Positions 45,158 through 53,882 are shown, numbered from the stretch's first letter. The stretch is DNA of 64,000 nt from Bradyrhizobium sp. BTAi1 (GCF_000015165.1 NC_009485.1:6715501-6779500), one strand, 5' to 3'. Notes: generated by a model not told the origin, from the letters alone. Made by a program: numbers and translations.

Positions 45158-46099
45158 ATGAGCAAGATGACCCCCCAGGAAATGGCTGCGAAAATCGGCA
45201 GCGGCCTGCTCTCCTTCCCCGTGACGCCGTTCAAGGCCGACTATTCGTTCGACGAGGCCACCTATCGCGCCAACATGGACTGGCTGTGCGGCTACGAGGT
45301 CGCCGGCCTGTTCGCCGCCGGCGGCACCGGCGAGTTCTTCTCGCTGACCCCGGCCGAAGTGCCTGAGGTGGTGCGGGTCGCCGTCGACGAGACCCGCGGC
45401 CGCGTGCCTGTGCTGGCCGGCACCGGCTACGGCACCGCCATCGCGCGCGAGATCGCCATCGGTGCGGAGAAGGCCGGCGCGGACGGCCTGCTGCTGCTGC
45501 CGCCCTATCTGACCCATGCCGAGCAGGACGGCCTCGCCGCCCATGTCGAGGCGGTCTGCAAGTCCGTGAAGATCGGCGTCATCGTCTACAATCGCGACAA
45601 CGCGATCCTGCAGCCAGACACTCTGGCGCGGCTGTGCGAGCGCTGCCCGAACCTGGTCGGCTACAAGGACGGCATTGGCGACATCGAGCTGATGACCCGG
45701 GTCTACAGCAAGATGGGCGACCGCCTGACCTATATCGGCGGCCTGCCGACGGCGGAAACCTTCGCGCTGCCCTATCTCGACATGGGCGTGACGACCTACT
45801 CGTCGGCCGTGTTCAACTTTGTGCCGGAGTTCGCGACGAATTTCTATGCCGCAGTGCGCAAGCGCGACCATGCCACCATCCATGCCGGATTGAAGGATTT
45901 CATTTTGCCGCTGATCGCGATACGCAACCGCAAGAAGGGTTACGCGGTCTCGATCATCAAGGCCGGCATGAAGGTCATCGGCCGCGATTCCGGCCCGGTC
46001 CGCCTGCCGCTGACCGATCTCACCGAAACCGAGATGGCGGAGCTGACCGCGCTGGTGAAGGCGCTGCCGGCAGCGGCGGTGAGCCAGGCGGCGGAGTAA
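45158..46099 (+). CDS. kdgD: 5-dehydro-4-deoxyglucarate dehydratase
   Basis: This 313-residue DapA-superfamily enzyme decarboxylates and dehydrates 5-keto-4-deoxyglucarate to 2-oxoglutarate semialdehyde and CO2. The Schiff-base Lys170 is in NLVGYKDGIGD; Tyr144 is in VIVYNRDNA; FAAGGTGEFFSL at residues 52-63 replaces the GTTGE loop of ordinary DapA, as in known KdgD. The ATG at 45158 follows GAGGAC. It opens the aldarate catabolic run and is followed by a hairpin, a palindromic repeat, gudD and the semialdehyde dehydrogenase, which would consume its product. Confidence 0.95.
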   Translation: MSKMTPQEMAAKIGSGLLSFPVTPFKADYSFDEATYRANMDWLCGYEVAGLFAAGGTGEFFSLTPAEVPEVVRVAVDETRGRVPVLAGTGYGTAIAREIAIGAEKAGADGLLLLPPYLTHAEQDGLAAHVEAVCKSVKIGVIVYNRDNAILQPDTLARLCERCPNLVGYKDGIGDIELMTRVYSKMGDRLTYIGGLPTAETFALPYLDMGVTTYSSAVFNFVPEFATNFYAAVRKRDHATIHAGLKDFILPLIAIRNRKKGYAVSIIKAGMKVIGRDSGPVRLPLTDLTETEMAELTALVKALPAAAVSQAAE

Positions 46100-46109
46100 G
46101 ATTGAGGCT

Positions 46110-46129
46110 GCCGTCGCTGCGGCGACGGC
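46110..46129 (+). other. short perfect hairpin after kdgD
   Basis: GCCGTCGC, loop TGCG, GCGACGGC forms an 8-bp GC-rich stem 10 bp after the kdgD stop. No T tract follows, so it is unlikely to be a full terminator. It may protect the kdgD mRNA end or, with the adjoining repeat, lower expression of gudD. Confidence 0.5.
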
Positions 46130-46131
46130 CT

Positions 46132-46239
46132 GTCCCCTCACCCTGAGGAGCTTGCGAAGCAAGCGTCTCGAAGGATGAGGCCACAGCCGGGGCCTCATGG
46201 TTCGAGACGGCGCTGCGCGCCTCCTCACCATGAGGGGAC
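46132..46239. repeat. palindromic intergenic repeat, family C
   Basis: The arms GTCCCCTCACCCTGAGGAG and CTCCTCACCATGAGGGGAC pair with two mismatches. The inner segments also pair (GTCTCGAAGGATGAGGCC with GGCCTCATGGTTCGAGAC). I know similar CCTCATCCTGAGGAG / CGTCTCGAAGGATGAGG words as abundant intergenic repeats in Bradyrhizobium-like genomes. It lies inside the apparent kdgD-gudD operon and ends 38 bp before gudD. Confidence 0.88.
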
Positions 46240-46277
46240 GCGGCGCCAAGAACGAGAGACGACGACGGAGGAGCACG

Positions 46278-47633
46278 ATGAGTCACGAAGCCACCAGCAC
46301 CGGGATTTCCGGCGCGCCGGTCGTCATCGGCATGGAGGTCATTCCGGTCGCCGGGCGTGACAGCATGCTGCTCAACCTCTCAGGCGCGCATGGGCCGTTC
46401 TTCACCCGCAACCTCGTCATCCTCACTGACAATGCCGGCCACACCGGCGTCGGCGAGGTGCCGGGCGGCGAGAAGATCCGGCAGACGCTGGAGGATGCCA
46501 AGAGCCTGATCGTCGGCCAGAGCATCGGCGCCTGCAACACGATCCTGGCGTCGATGCGCACCGCCTTCGCCGACCGCGACGCCGGCGGCCGCGGCAAGCA
46601 GACATTCGATCTGCGCGTGATGATCCACGCTGTCACCGCGGTCGAATCCGCGCTGCTCGACCTCTTGGGCCAGCATCTCGGCCTGCCGGTCGCGGCGCTG
46701 CTCGGCGAAGGCCAGCAGCGGACCTCGGTCGAGGCGCTCGGCTATCTCTTCTTCATCGGCGATCGCAAGAAGACCGACCTGCCCTACGCGACGGGCGAAG
46801 GCGAGCGTGATGGCTGGTTCACCCTGCGCCACCATGAGGCGATGACGCCCGAGGCCGTGGTGCGGCTCGCCGAGGCCACGCATGACGCCTACGGCTTCGC
46901 CGACTTCAAGCTGAAGGGCGGCGTGCTCAAGGGCGAGGCCGAGATCGAGGCGGTGACGGCGATCGCCAAGCGCTTTCCGCAGGCGCGCGTCACGCTCGAC
47001 CCGAACGGCGCCTGGTCGCTCGATGAGGCGATCCGGCTGTGCAAGGACATGCACGGCATCCTCGCTTACGCCGAGGACCCATGCGGCGCCGAAGCCGGCT
47101 TCTCCGGCCGCGAGATCATGGCCGAGTTCCGCCGCGCCACCGGCCTGCCGACCGCGACCAACATGATCGCCACCGACTGGCGGCAGCTCAGCCATGCGCT
47201 GCGGCTGGGTGCGGTCGACATCCCCCTGGCCGATCCCCATTTCTGGACCCTGCAGGGCTCGGTGCGCGTCGCCCAGACCTGCCGCGACAACGGCCTCACC
47301 TGGGGTTCACACTCCAACAACCATTTCGACATTTCGCTGGCGATGTTCACCCATGTGGCCGCCGCCGCCCCGGGCAAGGTCACCGCGATCGACACCCATT
47401 GGATCTGGCAGGACGGCCAGGCACTGACGAAAGCGCCGCTGCAGATCAAGGGCGGCCGGATCGCCGTGCCCGAGCAGCCCGGGCTCGGCATCGAGGTCGA
47501 CCGCGGCGCCATCGAAAAGGCTCATGCTCTGTACAAGAGCCACGGGCTCGGCGCACGCGACGACGCCGTCGCAATGCAGTATCTGATCCCCGGCTGGACC
47601 TTCGACGACAAGCGCCCCTGTCTCGTGCGATGA
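46278..47633 (+). CDS. gudD: glucarate dehydratase
   Basis: This is an enolase-superfamily acid-sugar dehydratase of 451 residues. It converts D-glucarate to 5-keto-4-deoxyglucarate. Base Lys213 is in DFKLKGG (Lys211-Leu-Lys213), metal ligands are expected at Asp241 (DPNGAW), Glu267 (AEDPCG) and Asn295, and the partner base His345 is in SHSNNHFDIS. The ATG at 46278 follows GGAGGAG. Its product is the substrate of KdgD encoded upstream. A broader glucarate/idarate specificity is normal in this family. Confidence 0.95.
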   Translation: MSHEATSTGISGAPVVIGMEVIPVAGRDSMLLNLSGAHGPFFTRNLVILTDNAGHTGVGEVPGGEKIRQTLEDAKSLIVGQSIGACNTILASMRTAFADRDAGGRGKQTFDLRVMIHAVTAVESALLDLLGQHLGLPVAALLGEGQQRTSVEALGYLFFIGDRKKTDLPYATGEGERDGWFTLRHHEAMTPEAVVRLAEATHDAYGFADFKLKGGVLKGEAEIEAVTAIAKRFPQARVTLDPNGAWSLDEAIRLCKDMHGILAYAEDPCGAEAGFSGREIMAEFRRATGLPTATNMIATDWRQLSHALRLGAVDIPLADPHFWTLQGSVRVAQTCRDNGLTWGSHSNNHFDISLAMFTHVAAAAPGKVTAIDTHWIWQDGQALTKAPLQIKGGRIAVPEQPGLGIEVDRGAIEKAHALYKSHGLGARDDAVAMQYLIPGWTFDDKRPCLVR

Positions 47634-47686
47634 CGGGGGCGATCGGTTAGATTGTCCGAGCAATCGCGCAAAGTCTGGAGAACAAC

Positions 47687-49135
47687 ATGAACGCGATCCT
47701 CAAGAATTTCATTGCCGGCGAGTGGGTCGACGGCAGCGGGGTGACCCGCAACATCAACCCGTCCAACACCAACGACGTCGTCGGCGAATATGCCAAGGCC
47801 GACCGCGCACAGACCGAGAAGGCGATCGCCGCCGCCAAGGCCGCCTTCCCCGCCTGGTCGCGCTCGACCCCGCAGGAGCGCTATGACGCGCTGAACAAGA
47901 TCTCGGCGGAGATCCTGTCGCGCAAGGAAGAGCTCGGCCGCCTGCTCGCCCGCGAGGAAGGCAAGACCCTGCCGGAGGGCATCGGCGAGGTCGCCCGCGC
48001 AGGCCAGATCTTCGCGTTCTTTGCCGGCGAGGCGCTGCGCCTGACCGGCGAGAAGGGCGCCTCGGTCCGTCCGGGCCTCGATGTCGAGATCACGCGTGAG
48101 GCGGTCGGCGTCGTCGGCATGATCACGCCCTGGAATTTCCCGATCGCGATTCCCGCCTGGAAGATCGCCCCTGCCCTCTGCTACGGCAACACCGTGGTGT
48201 TCAAGCCGGCCGAGCTGGTGCCGGGCTCGGCGCATGCGCTGTCCGAGATCATCGCGCGCTCCGGCCTTCCTGCCGGCGTGTTCAACCTCGTGGTCGGCTC
48301 CGGCTCGGTGGTCGGCCAAACCCTGCTCGAGCATCCCGACGTCGCCGCGATCTCCTTCACCGGCTCGGTCGGCACCGGCCGCAAGATCGCGCAGGCCTGC
48401 GTGCTGTCGAACCCGATGAAGAAGTTCCAACTCGAAATGGGCGGCAAGAATCCGCTGGTCGTGCTGGACGACGCCGACGTCAAGGTCGCGGTCGAGGCGG
48501 CCGCCAACGGCGCCTATTTCTCCACCGGCCAGCGCTGCACGGCGTCCTCGCGCCTGATCGTGACCGAGGGCATCCACGATACATTCGTGGCTGCGCTGAC
48601 CGAGCGGCTGAAGGGCCTCGTGGTCGATGACGCCGTCAAGCAGGGCACCCATATCGGCCCGGTGGTCGACGCCAACCAGCTCGAGCAGGACCAGCGCTAT
48701 CTGAAGATCGGCCAGGACGAAGGCGCGAAACTCGCCTGGGGCGGCGAGCTGCTGAACCGCGAGACGCCCGGCTTCTACATGCAGCCGGCGCTGTTCACCG
48801 AGGCCACCAACAATATGCGCATCGCGCGCGAGGAGATCTTCGGGCCGGTCGCCTGCGTCATCCGCGCCAAGAACTACGACGAGGCGCTGGCGATCTCCAA
48901 CGACACCGAGTTCGGCCTTGCCGCGGGCGTCTGCACCACCAGCCTGAAATACGCCTCGCACTTCAAACGCAACAGCGAGGCCGGCATGGTGATGGTCAAT
49001 CTGCCGACCGCCGGCGTCGACTACCACGTCCCGTTCGGCGGCCGCAAAGGCTCGAGCTACGGCGCCCGCGAGCAGGGCTCCTACGCGCGCGAGTTCTACA
49101 CGACGGTAAAGACGGCCTACACCTTCCCGGTGTGA
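47687..49135 (+). CDS. 2-oxoglutarate semialdehyde dehydrogenase (aldehyde dehydrogenase family)
   Basis: This is a 482-residue NAD(P)-dependent aldehyde dehydrogenase with catalytic Cys284 in GQRCTASSR, general-base Glu250 in QLEMGGKNP and the nucleotide motif FTGSVGTG near residue 224. PWNFPIAIPAWKIAPAL near 148 and the C-terminal PFGGRKGSSYGAREQG are typical. In the context of gudD and kdgD it should oxidise 2-oxoglutarate semialdehyde to 2-oxoglutarate. Succinate semialdehyde dehydrogenase is a close relative and is excluded mainly by context. It starts 53 bp after gudD and is followed by a palindromic repeat. Confidence 0.92.
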   Translation: MNAILKNFIAGEWVDGSGVTRNINPSNTNDVVGEYAKADRAQTEKAIAAAKAAFPAWSRSTPQERYDALNKISAEILSRKEELGRLLAREEGKTLPEGIGEVARAGQIFAFFAGEALRLTGEKGASVRPGLDVEITREAVGVVGMITPWNFPIAIPAWKIAPALCYGNTVVFKPAELVPGSAHALSEIIARSGLPAGVFNLVVGSGSVVGQTLLEHPDVAAISFTGSVGTGRKIAQACVLSNPMKKFQLEMGGKNPLVVLDDADVKVAVEAAANGAYFSTGQRCTASSRLIVTEGIHDTFVAALTERLKGLVVDDAVKQGTHIGPVVDANQLEQDQRYLKIGQDEGAKLAWGGELLNRETPGFYMQPALFTEATNNMRIAREEIFGPVACVIRAKNYDEALAISNDTEFGLAAGVCTTSLKYASHFKRNSEAGMVMVNLPTAGVDYHVPFGGRKGSSYGAREQGSYAREFYTTVKTAYTFPV

Positions 49136-49161
49136 GCTGGCGAGACACGACCACTAGGACT

Positions 49162-49244
49162 CGTCATTGCGAGCGAAGCGAAGCAATCCAGGAGCCAGGA
49201 AAAAGATTCTGGATTGCTTCGTCGCTTCGCTCCTCGCAATGACG
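49162..49244. repeat. palindromic intergenic repeat, family A, copy 2
   Basis: It begins CGTCATTGCGAGCGAAGCGA and ends CGCTCCTCGCAATGACG, matching the copy at 12571-12652 over both arms. The centre (GAGCCAGGAAAAAGATTCT) differs. It lies between the aldehyde dehydrogenase and garD genes. The open frames that run through it are artefacts of the repeat. Confidence 0.93.
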
Positions 49245-49373
49245 ACAACTAAGGATCTGGAGGGTGGGCAAAGGAGCGCAAGCGCCGTGCCCCCCGATCG
49301 TCGAGCGATTTGAAAGACGGTGGGCACGCATCGCTTGGCCACCCTAGGGAAGCTGAAGCGGAACGGAGCCAGC

Positions 49374-50915
49374 ATGAACCAGCAGGTCGTCGCCAATCAG
49401 GAGCCGCGCACCATCAAGCTCAACGCGCGCGACAATGTCGCGATCGTGGTGAACGATTTCGGCCTGCCCGCCGGCACCAAACTCCCCGACGGCCTGACGC
49501 TGAAGAGCTTCGTCCCGCAGGGCCACAAGACGGCGCTGGTCGACATTCCCGAGGGCGCGCCGATCATTCGCTACGGCGAGATCATCGGCACTGCGAAGTC
49601 ACCGATCGCAGCCGGCGAATGGGTCGACGAGGCCCGCATCGACATGCCCGAGGCTCCCGGGCTCGACAAGCTCGAGATCTCGACCGCCGTGCCGGCGCCG
49701 CTGCCGCCGCTCGAAGGCTACACGTTCGAGGGCTATCGCAACGCCGACGGCTCGGTCGGCACCCGCAACGTGCTGGGCATCTCGACGTCAGTGCAATGCG
49801 TGAAGGGCACGCTGGAATTCGCGATCAAGCGGATCAAGAGCGAGCTCTTGCCGAAATACCCGAATGTCGACGACGTCGTCGCGCTGACCCACGCCTATGG
49901 CTGTGGCGTCGCGATCTCGGCGCCCGACGCCGTGGTGCCGATCCGCACCTTGCAGAACCTCGCGCTGAACCCGAATTTCGGCGGCGAGATCCTGGTCGTC
50001 GGACTCGGCTGCGAGAAGCTCGCGCCGGAGCGGCTGCTGCCGGAAGGCACTGAGGACTCGATCGTGCGCATGCAGGACGAGGCCTTCGACGGCTTCGGCG
50101 CGATCGTCGAGGCCATCATGACCCAGGCCGACCGGCGCCTCGCCCAGCTCAACAAGCGCAGGCGCGAGACCTGCCCGGCGTCCGATCTCGTGATCGGCCT
50201 GCAATGCGGCGGCAGCGACGCGTTCTCCGGTGTCACCGCGAACCCCGCGGTCGGCTTCGCCGCCGATCTCCTGGTCCGCGCCGGCGCCACCGTGATGTTC
50301 TCGGAAGTCACCGAGGTACGCGACGCGATCCAATTGCTGACCCGACGCGCCATCAACGAGGACGTTGGCCGCGCGCTGATCCGCGAGATGGACTGGTACG
50401 ACGCCTATCTCAAGCGCGGCGGCGCCGATCGCAGCGCCAACACGACGCCGGGCAACAAGAAGGGCGGCCTCGCCAACATCGTCGAGAAATCCTTGGGCTC
50501 GATCGTGAAGTCCGGCTCCGGCCCGATCCATGGCGTATTGGCCCCGGGCGAGAAGGCCAAGCAGAAGGGCATGCTGTTCGCGGCGACGCCCGCCTCGGAC
50601 TTCATCTGCGGCACGCTTCAGCTCGCCTCCGGCATGACCCTGCAGGTGTTCACCACCGGCCGCGGCACGCCCTATGGCCTGGCCGCCGCCCCCGTCATCA
50701 AGGTCGCCACCCGCACCGAGCTGGCGCGGCGCTGGAAGGACCTGATCGATTTCGACGCCGGCCGCATCGCCACCGGCGAGATGACCATCGAGGAGACCGG
50801 CTGGGAGCTGTTCAAGCTGATCCTCGACGTCGCCTCGGGCCGCACCAAGCCCTGGTCCGATCGCTGGGGCATCCATAACGATCTGACCCTGTTCAATCCG
50901 GCTCCAGTGACCTGA
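49374..50915 (+). CDS. garD: galactarate dehydratase (UxaA/GarD family)
   Basis: This is a 513-residue dehydratase of the altronate/galactarate family. The N-terminal SAF-like domain (about residues 15-95, LNARDNVAIVVNDFGLPAG) is followed by the large catalytic domain with GYRNADGSVGTRN, THAYGCGVAI, GLGCEK, VIGLQCGGSDAFSGVTANPA divided about residues 270-290, and TPASDFICGTLQLASG. The ATG at 49374 follows CGGAG. Galactarate would give 5-keto-4-deoxyglucarate, the substrate of KdgD, joining the pathway. Altronate dehydratase is the alternative; the neighbours are aldarate genes, which favours galactarate. It is separated from the upstream genes by a repeat of family A. Confidence 0.9.
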   Translation: MNQQVVANQEPRTIKLNARDNVAIVVNDFGLPAGTKLPDGLTLKSFVPQGHKTALVDIPEGAPIIRYGEIIGTAKSPIAAGEWVDEARIDMPEAPGLDKLEISTAVPAPLPPLEGYTFEGYRNADGSVGTRNVLGISTSVQCVKGTLEFAIKRIKSELLPKYPNVDDVVALTHAYGCGVAISAPDAVVPIRTLQNLALNPNFGGEILVVGLGCEKLAPERLLPEGTEDSIVRMQDEAFDGFGAIVEAIMTQADRRLAQLNKRRRETCPASDLVIGLQCGGSDAFSGVTANPAVGFAADLLVRAGATVMFSEVTEVRDAIQLLTRRAINEDVGRALIREMDWYDAYLKRGGADRSANTTPGNKKGGLANIVEKSLGSIVKSGSGPIHGVLAPGEKAKQKGMLFAATPASDFICGTLQLASGMTLQVFTTGRGTPYGLAAAPVIKVATRTELARRWKDLIDFDAGRIATGEMTIEETGWELFKLILDVASGRTKPWSDRWGIHNDLTLFNPAPVT

Positions 50916-50966
50916 GGGAGAACGCGCTCGACCTGCCATGGTCATTGTGTCGCTCCGACCTCTCCC

Positions 50967-51042
50967 CGTCATTGCGAGCGCAGTGACGCAATCCAGGGGC
51001 TACACAACGACTCTGGATTGCCTCGCTGCGCTCGCAATGACG
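50967..51042. repeat. palindromic intergenic repeat, family A, copy 3 (variant)
   Basis: It begins CGTCATTGCGAGCGCAGTGA and ends CTCGCTGCGCTCGCAATGACG. Compared with copies 1 and 2 the arms carry compensating changes (GCGCAGTGACGC instead of GCGAAGCGAAGC, with CTGCGCTCG on the other side). This is what selection or conversion for base pairing would leave. It lies between garD and the exported aldolase-like gene. Confidence 0.9.
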
Positions 51043-51095
51043 CGTATGCTGAAGCGCTAACCTAGGTAACGAGGATCGGGGAGGGAAACCACGAG

Positions 51096-51890
51096 ATGTC
51101 CAGCTTCAGCCGCTTCGCCGCGATCGCGGTCACCGCCCTCCTCCTCTCCGCCGCCCCCGCTCGCGCCGAGGACGCCATCCCCGGCGTCCCCCGCGAGCTG
51201 CTCGAGGATATCGCGACCGGCAGCCGCGTGCTCGCCGATCTTGGAATCGTCGACGCCTTTGGCCATGTCAGCGCGCGCAGCCCTGCCAATCCGCGCCATT
51301 TCCTGATGGCGCGCTCGATCGCACCGGCGCAGGTCACGGCCAATGACATCATGGAGTTCGACGAGAACGGCGAGCCGGTCGATGCGAAGAACCGCGCCGT
51401 GTTCCTCGAACGCTTCATCCATGCCGAGGTCTACAGGGCTCGCCCGGACGTCAACGCCGTCGTGCATACGCATTCGCCCGGCGTCATCCCCTTCAGCGTC
51501 AGCCGGACGCCGTTGCGCCCGCTCTATCACAACGCCGCCTTCCTCGGCGAGGGCGCGCCGGTGTGGGACATCGGCAAGGAATTCGGCGCGACCGACATGC
51601 TGGTGCGCAACAACGCCATCGGCAAATCGCTCGCGACAGCGCTCGGCGACAAATCCGTGGTGCTGATGCGCGGCCATGGCGACGTCACCGTCGGCCCGGC
51701 GGTGCAGGCGGCCGTGTTCCGCGCCTATTACACCGACGTCAATGCGCGGCTGCAGGCGCAGGCGATGGGGCTCGGCACCGAGGTGACCTATCTCAGCGCC
51801 GAGGAGGCCGCCAAGGCCGACGGCGTCAACATGGTGATCATGGACCGCGCCTGGGTGCTGTGGAAGCAGAAGGCACAGTCAACGAAGTAG
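51096..51890 (+). CDS. exported class II aldolase/adducin-like protein
   Basis: The 264-residue product begins with a clear Sec signal peptide, SRFAAIAVTALLLSAAPARAE, followed by a class II aldolase domain. FGHVSARSPANPRHFL near residue 55, a metal His pair in VVHTHSPGVIPF, and MRGHGDVTVG with the third His are visible, so the zinc site appears intact. GGGGAGGG precedes the ATG. Most class II aldolases are cytoplasmic; the leader suggests periplasmic action on a phosphate-free sugar acid or aldehyde. It is convergent with a Tat-type lactonase gene and next to aldarate genes, but I see no operon link. Confidence 0.87.
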   Translation: MSSFSRFAAIAVTALLLSAAPARAEDAIPGVPRELLEDIATGSRVLADLGIVDAFGHVSARSPANPRHFLMARSIAPAQVTANDIMEFDENGEPVDAKNRAVFLERFIHAEVYRARPDVNAVVHTHSPGVIPFSVSRTPLRPLYHNAAFLGEGAPVWDIGKEFGATDMLVRNNAIGKSLATALGDKSVVLMRGHGDVTVGPAVQAAVFRAYYTDVNARLQAQAMGLGTEVTYLSAEEAAKADGVNMVIMDRAWVLWKQKAQSTK

Positions 51891-51895
51891 GTCCC

Positions 51896-51969
51896 GACGA
51901 CGCTGCAGCTTCCATCAGGGCAGCCCGGACCTGCTGCCCCCTGGATGACGCCGCAGCGTCGACGTCGTC
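51896..51969. terminator. long imperfect stem-loop between convergent genes
   Basis: GACGACGCTGC at 51896-51906 and GCAGCGTCGACGTCGTC at 51953-51969 are complementary with a small bulge. Inner segments CATCAGGGCAGC and GCTGCCCCCTGGATG extend the stem. It fills the 79-bp gap between two genes that converge. There is no T tract on either strand, so Rho-independent action is uncertain. A bidirectional transcription barrier is a reasonable reading. Confidence 0.55.
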
Positions 51970-53058
51970 CTACACCGCGCCCTCCGTCTCGACATAGAGC
52001 GCGTAGAGCGAATGCGACGCCGCCATGTAGAGGCGGTTGTTCTTCGGCCCACCGAACGTCAAATTGGCGCAGCGCTCGGGCAGCCGGATGAAGCCGATCG
52101 GCTTGCCCAAGGGATTGAACACCATGACGCCGTCGAGATCCTCCGACTTGGCCTTGAGCGGATAGACCTTGCGGCCATTGACGTCGACCGGCTCGGCGGC
52201 CAGCGCGCCGTTCGACCCCCAGCCGCACCAGAGATTGCCGTCGCGGTCGACGCGGAAGCCATCGAGCGAGCCCTGGTCGGCGGCATCGATCAGCTTCACC
52301 TTGTTGCCGACCGAACCGTCGGCGTTGACGTCGTAGCTCCAGATGCTGCGGTTGGGCGTGCCTTTCCACTCCACGACATAGAGCTTCTTCTCGTCCGGCG
52401 AGAAGGCGAGCCCGTTCGGGTTGACGAGGTCGGTGATGACGGCCGTGAGCTTGCCGTCGGTGCCGATCCGGAACACGTTGGTATTGGCCTGCTCCGACTT
52501 GGCCTTGAAGCCTTCCCAATTGCCGTTGATGCCGAACAGCGGATCGGTGAACCAGATCGTGTCGTCGGACTTCACCACGATGTCGTTCGGCGCGTTGAGC
52601 CGCTTGCCTTCGAAGCTGTCAGCGAGCACGGTGACGACGCCGTTCTTCTCGGTGCGGGTGATGCGCCGCGTCACCGAATGCTCGCAGCTGACCAGCAGGC
52701 CCTGACGATCGCGCGTGTTGCCGTTGGCATAGTTCGCAGGGCTGCGGAAGACGGTGAAGCTAGCGTCCTTCTCGCTGTATTTCATGATCCGGTTGTTCGG
52801 AATGTCGCTGAGCAGCAGATAGCCTTCCTCGGGGAAATAGGCCGGCCCTTCCGCCCAGCGCATGCCGCTGGCGAGCTGTTCGACGGTCGAACTGTAGAGG
52901 CGATACTTGGCGAAGCTGGGATCGAGGATCTCGACCGCGGGATCGGGATAGCGCTGGTTGGGCTTGAACGCGAAGGATTGCGCCCTCGCCTGCCCCGAGA
53001 CCGCAAGCGCTGCTCCGCTGAGCGCGGCCGAAAGAATGCCGCGACGCGACACTGTCAT
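51970..53058 (-). CDS. exported SMP-30/gluconolactonase-like protein
   Basis: From the ATG at 53058, preceded by GGAGGAAACGG, the product is 362 residues. The leader MTVSRRGILSAALSGAALA has a twin-arginine motif and ends QARAQS, so Tat export is predicted. The rest is a six-bladed SMP-30 propeller: SGMRWAEGPAYFPEEG with the metal Glu, RLNAPNDIVVKSDD with the Asn/Asp pair, PNGLAFSPDEKKLYVVEW, and DGFRVDRDGNLWCGWGSNG with the catalytic Asp region. Hydrolysis of a sugar lactone in the periplasm would produce aldonic or aldaric acid, which fits the nearby aldarate genes by inference. Confidence 0.92.
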   Translation of the reverse strand: MTVSRRGILSAALSGAALAVSGQARAQSFAFKPNQRYPDPAVEILDPSFAKYRLYSSTVEQLASGMRWAEGPAYFPEEGYLLLSDIPNNRIMKYSEKDASFTVFRSPANYANGNTRDRQGLLVSCEHSVTRRITRTEKNGVVTVLADSFEGKRLNAPNDIVVKSDDTIWFTDPLFGINGNWEGFKAKSEQANTNVFRIGTDGKLTAVITDLVNPNGLAFSPDEKKLYVVEWKGTPNRSIWSYDVNADGSVGNKVKLIDAADQGSLDGFRVDRDGNLWCGWGSNGALAAEPVDVNGRKVYPLKAKSEDLDGVMVFNPLGKPIGFIRLPERCANLTFGGPKNNRLYMAASHSLYALYVETEGAV

Positions 53059-53260
53059 CCGTTTCCTCCATGTCGTTCTTATGTTGGGCCGTGAACCGGC
53101 CATGCTCTTCCCATAGAAGCTGAACGCGGAACTTTCTAAAGGTTTTTGCGGTATCGAAGGCGAATCGAGCGGCATACTGCGGCGCAATGTCCGGCAATTG
53201 GCATCGGGCAGCCGTTGTTTTGCCGCAAAGCTGACACATCGCTTAACCTATTGCGCAGAC

Positions 53261-53866
53261 ATGATTCCCTTCAGGCTGACCCCGCGGATGACCTTTCACT
53301 TTCCTCGCCTCGTCGCCGTTGCGCTCGGCCTCGGCCTGAGCACGCCATGCGTCGCGCAGCAGCCGATGCCGGTCACGAACGTGCCGGAGGAGCAGCCTGA
53401 CATCGACCTCTATGCCCTGATGTCCGGCAGCTGCCGGACCTTGAAGGTCGACGGCCGGGATTTCCCCTGCAAGACCGTGGCGTTCTTCCACAGCGAGAAA
53501 GGCCGGGCGCACTTCACGGTGGCTCTCGACGATCCCGCCGACGAAAGCCACATCATCGCCTTCTCCGGCATCAATGGCCGGCGGTCGATTCAGAACGTCT
53601 ACGAGCTGCCGATCGACCGCATGCTGCTCAACTCGAAAACCCGCCCGAAGGTCGACGGCATTCCGGTGCCCGCAACCCAGAGCTCGTCGGGACACTGCCG
53701 GCAGGTCGGCAATTTCGCGATGCTCAAGGTGACGAGCGTGACTTGCTCGGCCAAGGACGACAGCGGCCGCGCTTATGAGCTGCAGTTCGTTTCCGACGGC
53801 ACGCCCATCACGTTGCGCCGGGTGCGCCAGACCATGACGGACGCCGCACACGACCCCTATCCTTAA
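53261..53866 (+). CDS. small exported protein of unknown function
   Basis: From the ATG at 53261 the product has 201 residues; a second ATG at 53288 is equally likely, as neither has a clear ribosome site. A signal peptide (RLVAVALGLGLSTPCVA) ends before QQPMP. The mature domain, about 165 residues, has four cysteines (SGSCRTL, FPCKTV, SGHCRQV, VTCSAK) that could form two disulfides. I do not recognise a family. GGAAC at 53128 with CGGT 16 bp later is a one-mismatch match to an EcfG stress promoter, 108 bp upstream. It ends 16 bp before the MocR gene on the opposite strand. Confidence 0.72.
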   Translation: MIPFRLTPRMTFHFPRLVAVALGLGLSTPCVAQQPMPVTNVPEEQPDIDLYALMSGSCRTLKVDGRDFPCKTVAFFHSEKGRAHFTVALDDPADESHIIAFSGINGRRSIQNVYELPIDRMLLNSKTRPKVDGIPVPATQSSSGHCRQVGNFAMLKVTSVTCSAKDDSGRAYELQFVSDGTPITLRRVRQTMTDAAHDPYP

Positions 53867-53882
53867 GATCGCCTCCTGGAGT

